DNA from: Pseudomonas capsici
Lineage (GTDB): Bacteria > Pseudomonadota > Gammaproteobacteria > Pseudomonadales > Pseudomonadaceae
DNA: 53,100 nt
Direction of reading: 5' to 3'
Assembly (NCBI RefSeq): GCF_017165765.1
Contig: NZ_JAFGZD010000029.1
Coordinates: 1-53,100, forward strand
Numbering within the stretch: the stretch's first letter is position 1; each line of letters opens with the position of its first letter. Position numbers and translations under genes: made by a program. Positions 51,655 to 53,100 of the stretch are shown piece by piece. Under the pieces are notes generated by a model, which was given only the letters and a program-made list of their open reading frames with translations, did not search any database and was not told the DNA's origin.

Positions 51655-52884
51655 ATGAGCAAGACTTCCCTCGACAAGAGCAAGATCAAGTTCCTTCTTC
51701 TCGAAGGCGTCCACCAATCCGCCGTTGACGTCCTGAAGGCCGCCGGCTACACCAGCATCGAGTATCACACCAAGTCTCTGCCGGAAGCCGAGCTCAAGGA
51801 AAAGATTGCCGACGCCCATTTCATCGGTATCCGCTCGCGCACCCAACTGACCGAAGAACTGTTCGACAGCGCCAAGAAACTGGTTGCGGTCGGCTGCTTC
51901 TGCATCGGCACCAACCAGGTGGACCTCGATGCAGCCCGTGAGCGCGGCATCGCCGTGTTCAACGCCCCGTACTCCAACACCCGCTCCGTAGCCGAGCTGG
52001 TTCTGGCCGAGGCCATCCTGCTGCTGCGCGGTATCCCCGAGAAGAATGCTTCCTGCCACCGTGGCGGCTGGATCAAGAGCGCGGCCAACTCCTTCGAGAT
52101 CCGCGGCAAGAAACTGGGCATCATTGGCTACGGCTCGATCGGTACTCAGCTGTCGGTTCTGGCCGAAGGCCTGGGCATGCAGGTCTACTTCTACGACACC
52201 CTGACCAAGCTGCCACTGGGCAACGCCACTCAGGTGGCCAGCCTGACCGAGCTGCTGGGCCTGTCCGACATCGTGACCCTGCACGTTCCGGAAACCGCTG
52301 AAACCCAGTGGATGATCGGCGAGAAAGAAATCCGCGCCATGAAAAAGGGCAGCATCCTGATCAACGCCGCTCGCGGTACTGTGGTAGAACTGGATGCCCT
52401 GGCAGACGCGATCAAGGACAAGCACCTGATCGGCGCGGCCATCGACGTGTTCCCGGTGGAGCCTCGCTCCAACGACGATATCTTCGAAAGCCCGCTGCGT
52501 GGCCTGGACAACGTGATCCTGACTCCGCACATCGGTGGTTCCACTGCCGAAGCCCAGGCCAACATCGGTCTGGAAGTCGCGGAAAAACTGGTCAAGTACA
52601 GCGACAACGGTACTTCGGTTTCCTCGGTCAACTTCCCGGAAGTGGCATTGCCTGCTCACCCTGGCAAGCACCGCCTGCTGCACATCCACGAAAACATTCC
52701 GGGCGTGCTGAGCGAAATCAACAAGGTATTCGCGGAAAACGGCATCAACATTTCGGGCCAGTTCCTGCAGACCAACGAGAAAGTCGGCTATGTGGTTATC
52801 GACGTAGACGCCGAGTACTCGGACCTGGCGCAAGAGAAGCTGCAACAGGTCAAAGGCACCATCCGCAGCCGCGTGCTGTTCTGA
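51655..52884 (+). CDS. serA: D-3-phosphoglycerate dehydrogenase
   Basis: 409-residue first enzyme of serine synthesis, oxidising 3-phosphoglycerate with NAD+. Enzymes of this class also reduce 2-oxoglutarate to D-2-hydroxyglutarate. The nucleotide fold GIIGYGSIGTQL is near residue 158, the catalytic residues lie in ARGTVVELDAL and LTPHIGGSTAEAQ, and a C-terminal ACT domain (about 335-409, HENIPGVLSEINKVF) senses serine. AGGT lies 9 bases before the ATG. The frame is open upstream across the dyad but without start evidence. Confidence 0.97.
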   Translation: MSKTSLDKSKIKFLLLEGVHQSAVDVLKAAGYTSIEYHTKSLPEAELKEKIADAHFIGIRSRTQLTEELFDSAKKLVAVGCFCIGTNQVDLDAARERGIAVFNAPYSNTRSVAELVLAEAILLLRGIPEKNASCHRGGWIKSAANSFEIRGKKLGIIGYGSIGTQLSVLAEGLGMQVYFYDTLTKLPLGNATQVASLTELLGLSDIVTLHVPETAETQWMIGEKEIRAMKKGSILINAARGTVVELDALADAIKDKHLIGAAIDVFPVEPRSNDDIFESPLRGLDNVILTPHIGGSTAEAQANIGLEVAEKLVKYSDNGTSVSSVNFPEVALPAHPGKHRLLHIHENIPGVLSEINKVFAENGINISGQFLQTNEKVGYVVIDVDAEYSDLAQEKLQQVKGTIRSRVLF

Positions 52885-52897
52885 TAGCGGCCTGACC

Positions 52898-52949
52898 GTG
52901 GGAGCGGATTCATACGCGAAATTGCTTCGCGAATGAATTCGCTCTCATC
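52898..52949. repeat. REP-like palindrome downstream of serA
   Basis: GTGGGAGCGGATTCATACGCG and, reversed, TTCGCGAATGAATTCGCTCTCA form a stem around AAATTGC. It belongs to the same family as the other REP-like elements and starts 14 bases after the serA stop codon. Confidence 0.7.
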
Positions 52950-53040
52950 AAAAAATACACAAGAGCATGAGTTGAAACGTATTTTCCTGGGATAAAACCG
53001 TTCCCGGCGTACATATCCATTATCGGTATGTGCTGTTCTA

Positions 53041-53100
53041 CCGGTTCCGCCTTTACGGCGGCCCCCTTTGTTTCGGCAAAGGGGGGAAACCATGGGCTCC
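53041..53100. repeat. Double-hairpin intergenic repeat, right end
   Basis: CCGCC-TTTAC-GGCGG and CCTTTG-TTTCGG-CAAAGG hairpins mirror the element at 1-62 in opposite orientation, down to the GCTCC that ends the window. Confidence 0.7.

Noticed and set aside
1..53100. The whole window as a transposon bounded by terminal inverted repeats
   Set aside because: The content is housekeeping chromosome and no transposase or integrase was seen. The ends are only partly alike and match a common intergenic repeat type.

Overview
The window is about 53 kb of high-GC chromosomal DNA from a Pseudomonas, most probably of the P. syringae / P. fluorescens side of the genus. The basis is the gene content: opgGH (the locus called hrpM in P. 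syringae), a Pseudomonas-type hut locus with hutF, hutCD, a hutXWV transporter and two histidase-like genes, cadA/cadR, rppH-ptsP, lgt-thyA and serA facing a D-2-hydroxyglutarate dehydrogenase. Many short palindromic intergenic repeats of the form GTGGGAGCGAATTCATTCGCG also fit. No plasmid, phage, insertion sequence, CRISPR array, rRNA or tRNA was seen. Both ends carry copies, in opposite orientation, of one double-hairpin repeat, so the window may be a contig that broke at repeats.

Layout. 0.2-5.5 kb: opgGH for periplasmic glucans, then dtd. 5.6-13.7 kb: pip, then a plus-strand run of glgP, a DUF3999 protein, fbp, a DUF924 protein, a small lipoprotein and a lipocalin. 13.7-34.4 kb: the histidine utilisation region. 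hutF faces hutCD across a HutC box. An unrelated block of about 6.1 kb follows (nhaA, DUF3455 protein, ECF sigma factor and anti-sigma, an MFS transporter, a hipBA toxin-antitoxin pair). The main operon hutU-X-W-V-H1-H2-T-I-G then starts from a sigma-54-type promoter overlapped by a second HutC box. 34.4-37.2 kb: cadA and cadR, divergent around a MerR-type operator. 37.3-46.4 kb: thyA, lgt, a TauE/SafE-type permease, an NRDE protein, ptsP, rppH, a HAD phosphatase, a small membrane protein and ilvA. 46.5-53 kb: rpiA, two SdiA-regulated-like proteins in tandem, a FAH-family hydrolase, D-2-hydroxyglutarate dehydrogenase and serA.

The hut genes encode a complete route. HutT and HutXWV take up the substrate. 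HutH2 makes urocanate, HutU makes imidazolone propionate and HutI makes formiminoglutamate. HutF and HutG then give formate and glutamate. HutC represses when urocanate is absent, and the promoter elements suggest additional sigma-54 control. The operon has perfect hairpins in its four long gaps and none in the tight junctions.

The most unusual point is hutH1. It keeps the ammonia-lyase fold motifs but lacks the Ala-Ser-Gly triplet that forms the MIO cofactor, while hutH2 next to it has the triplet. Other points are a 100-residue Ala/Lys-rich insert in OpgG, a 12-bp inverted repeat that could hide the ribosome binding site of the DUF3455 gene, an NRDE gene whose 3' end is made of repeat DNA, a possible remnant of a DUF2339 gene before DUF3999, and a 34-bp dyad between serA and its partner dehydrogenase gene.
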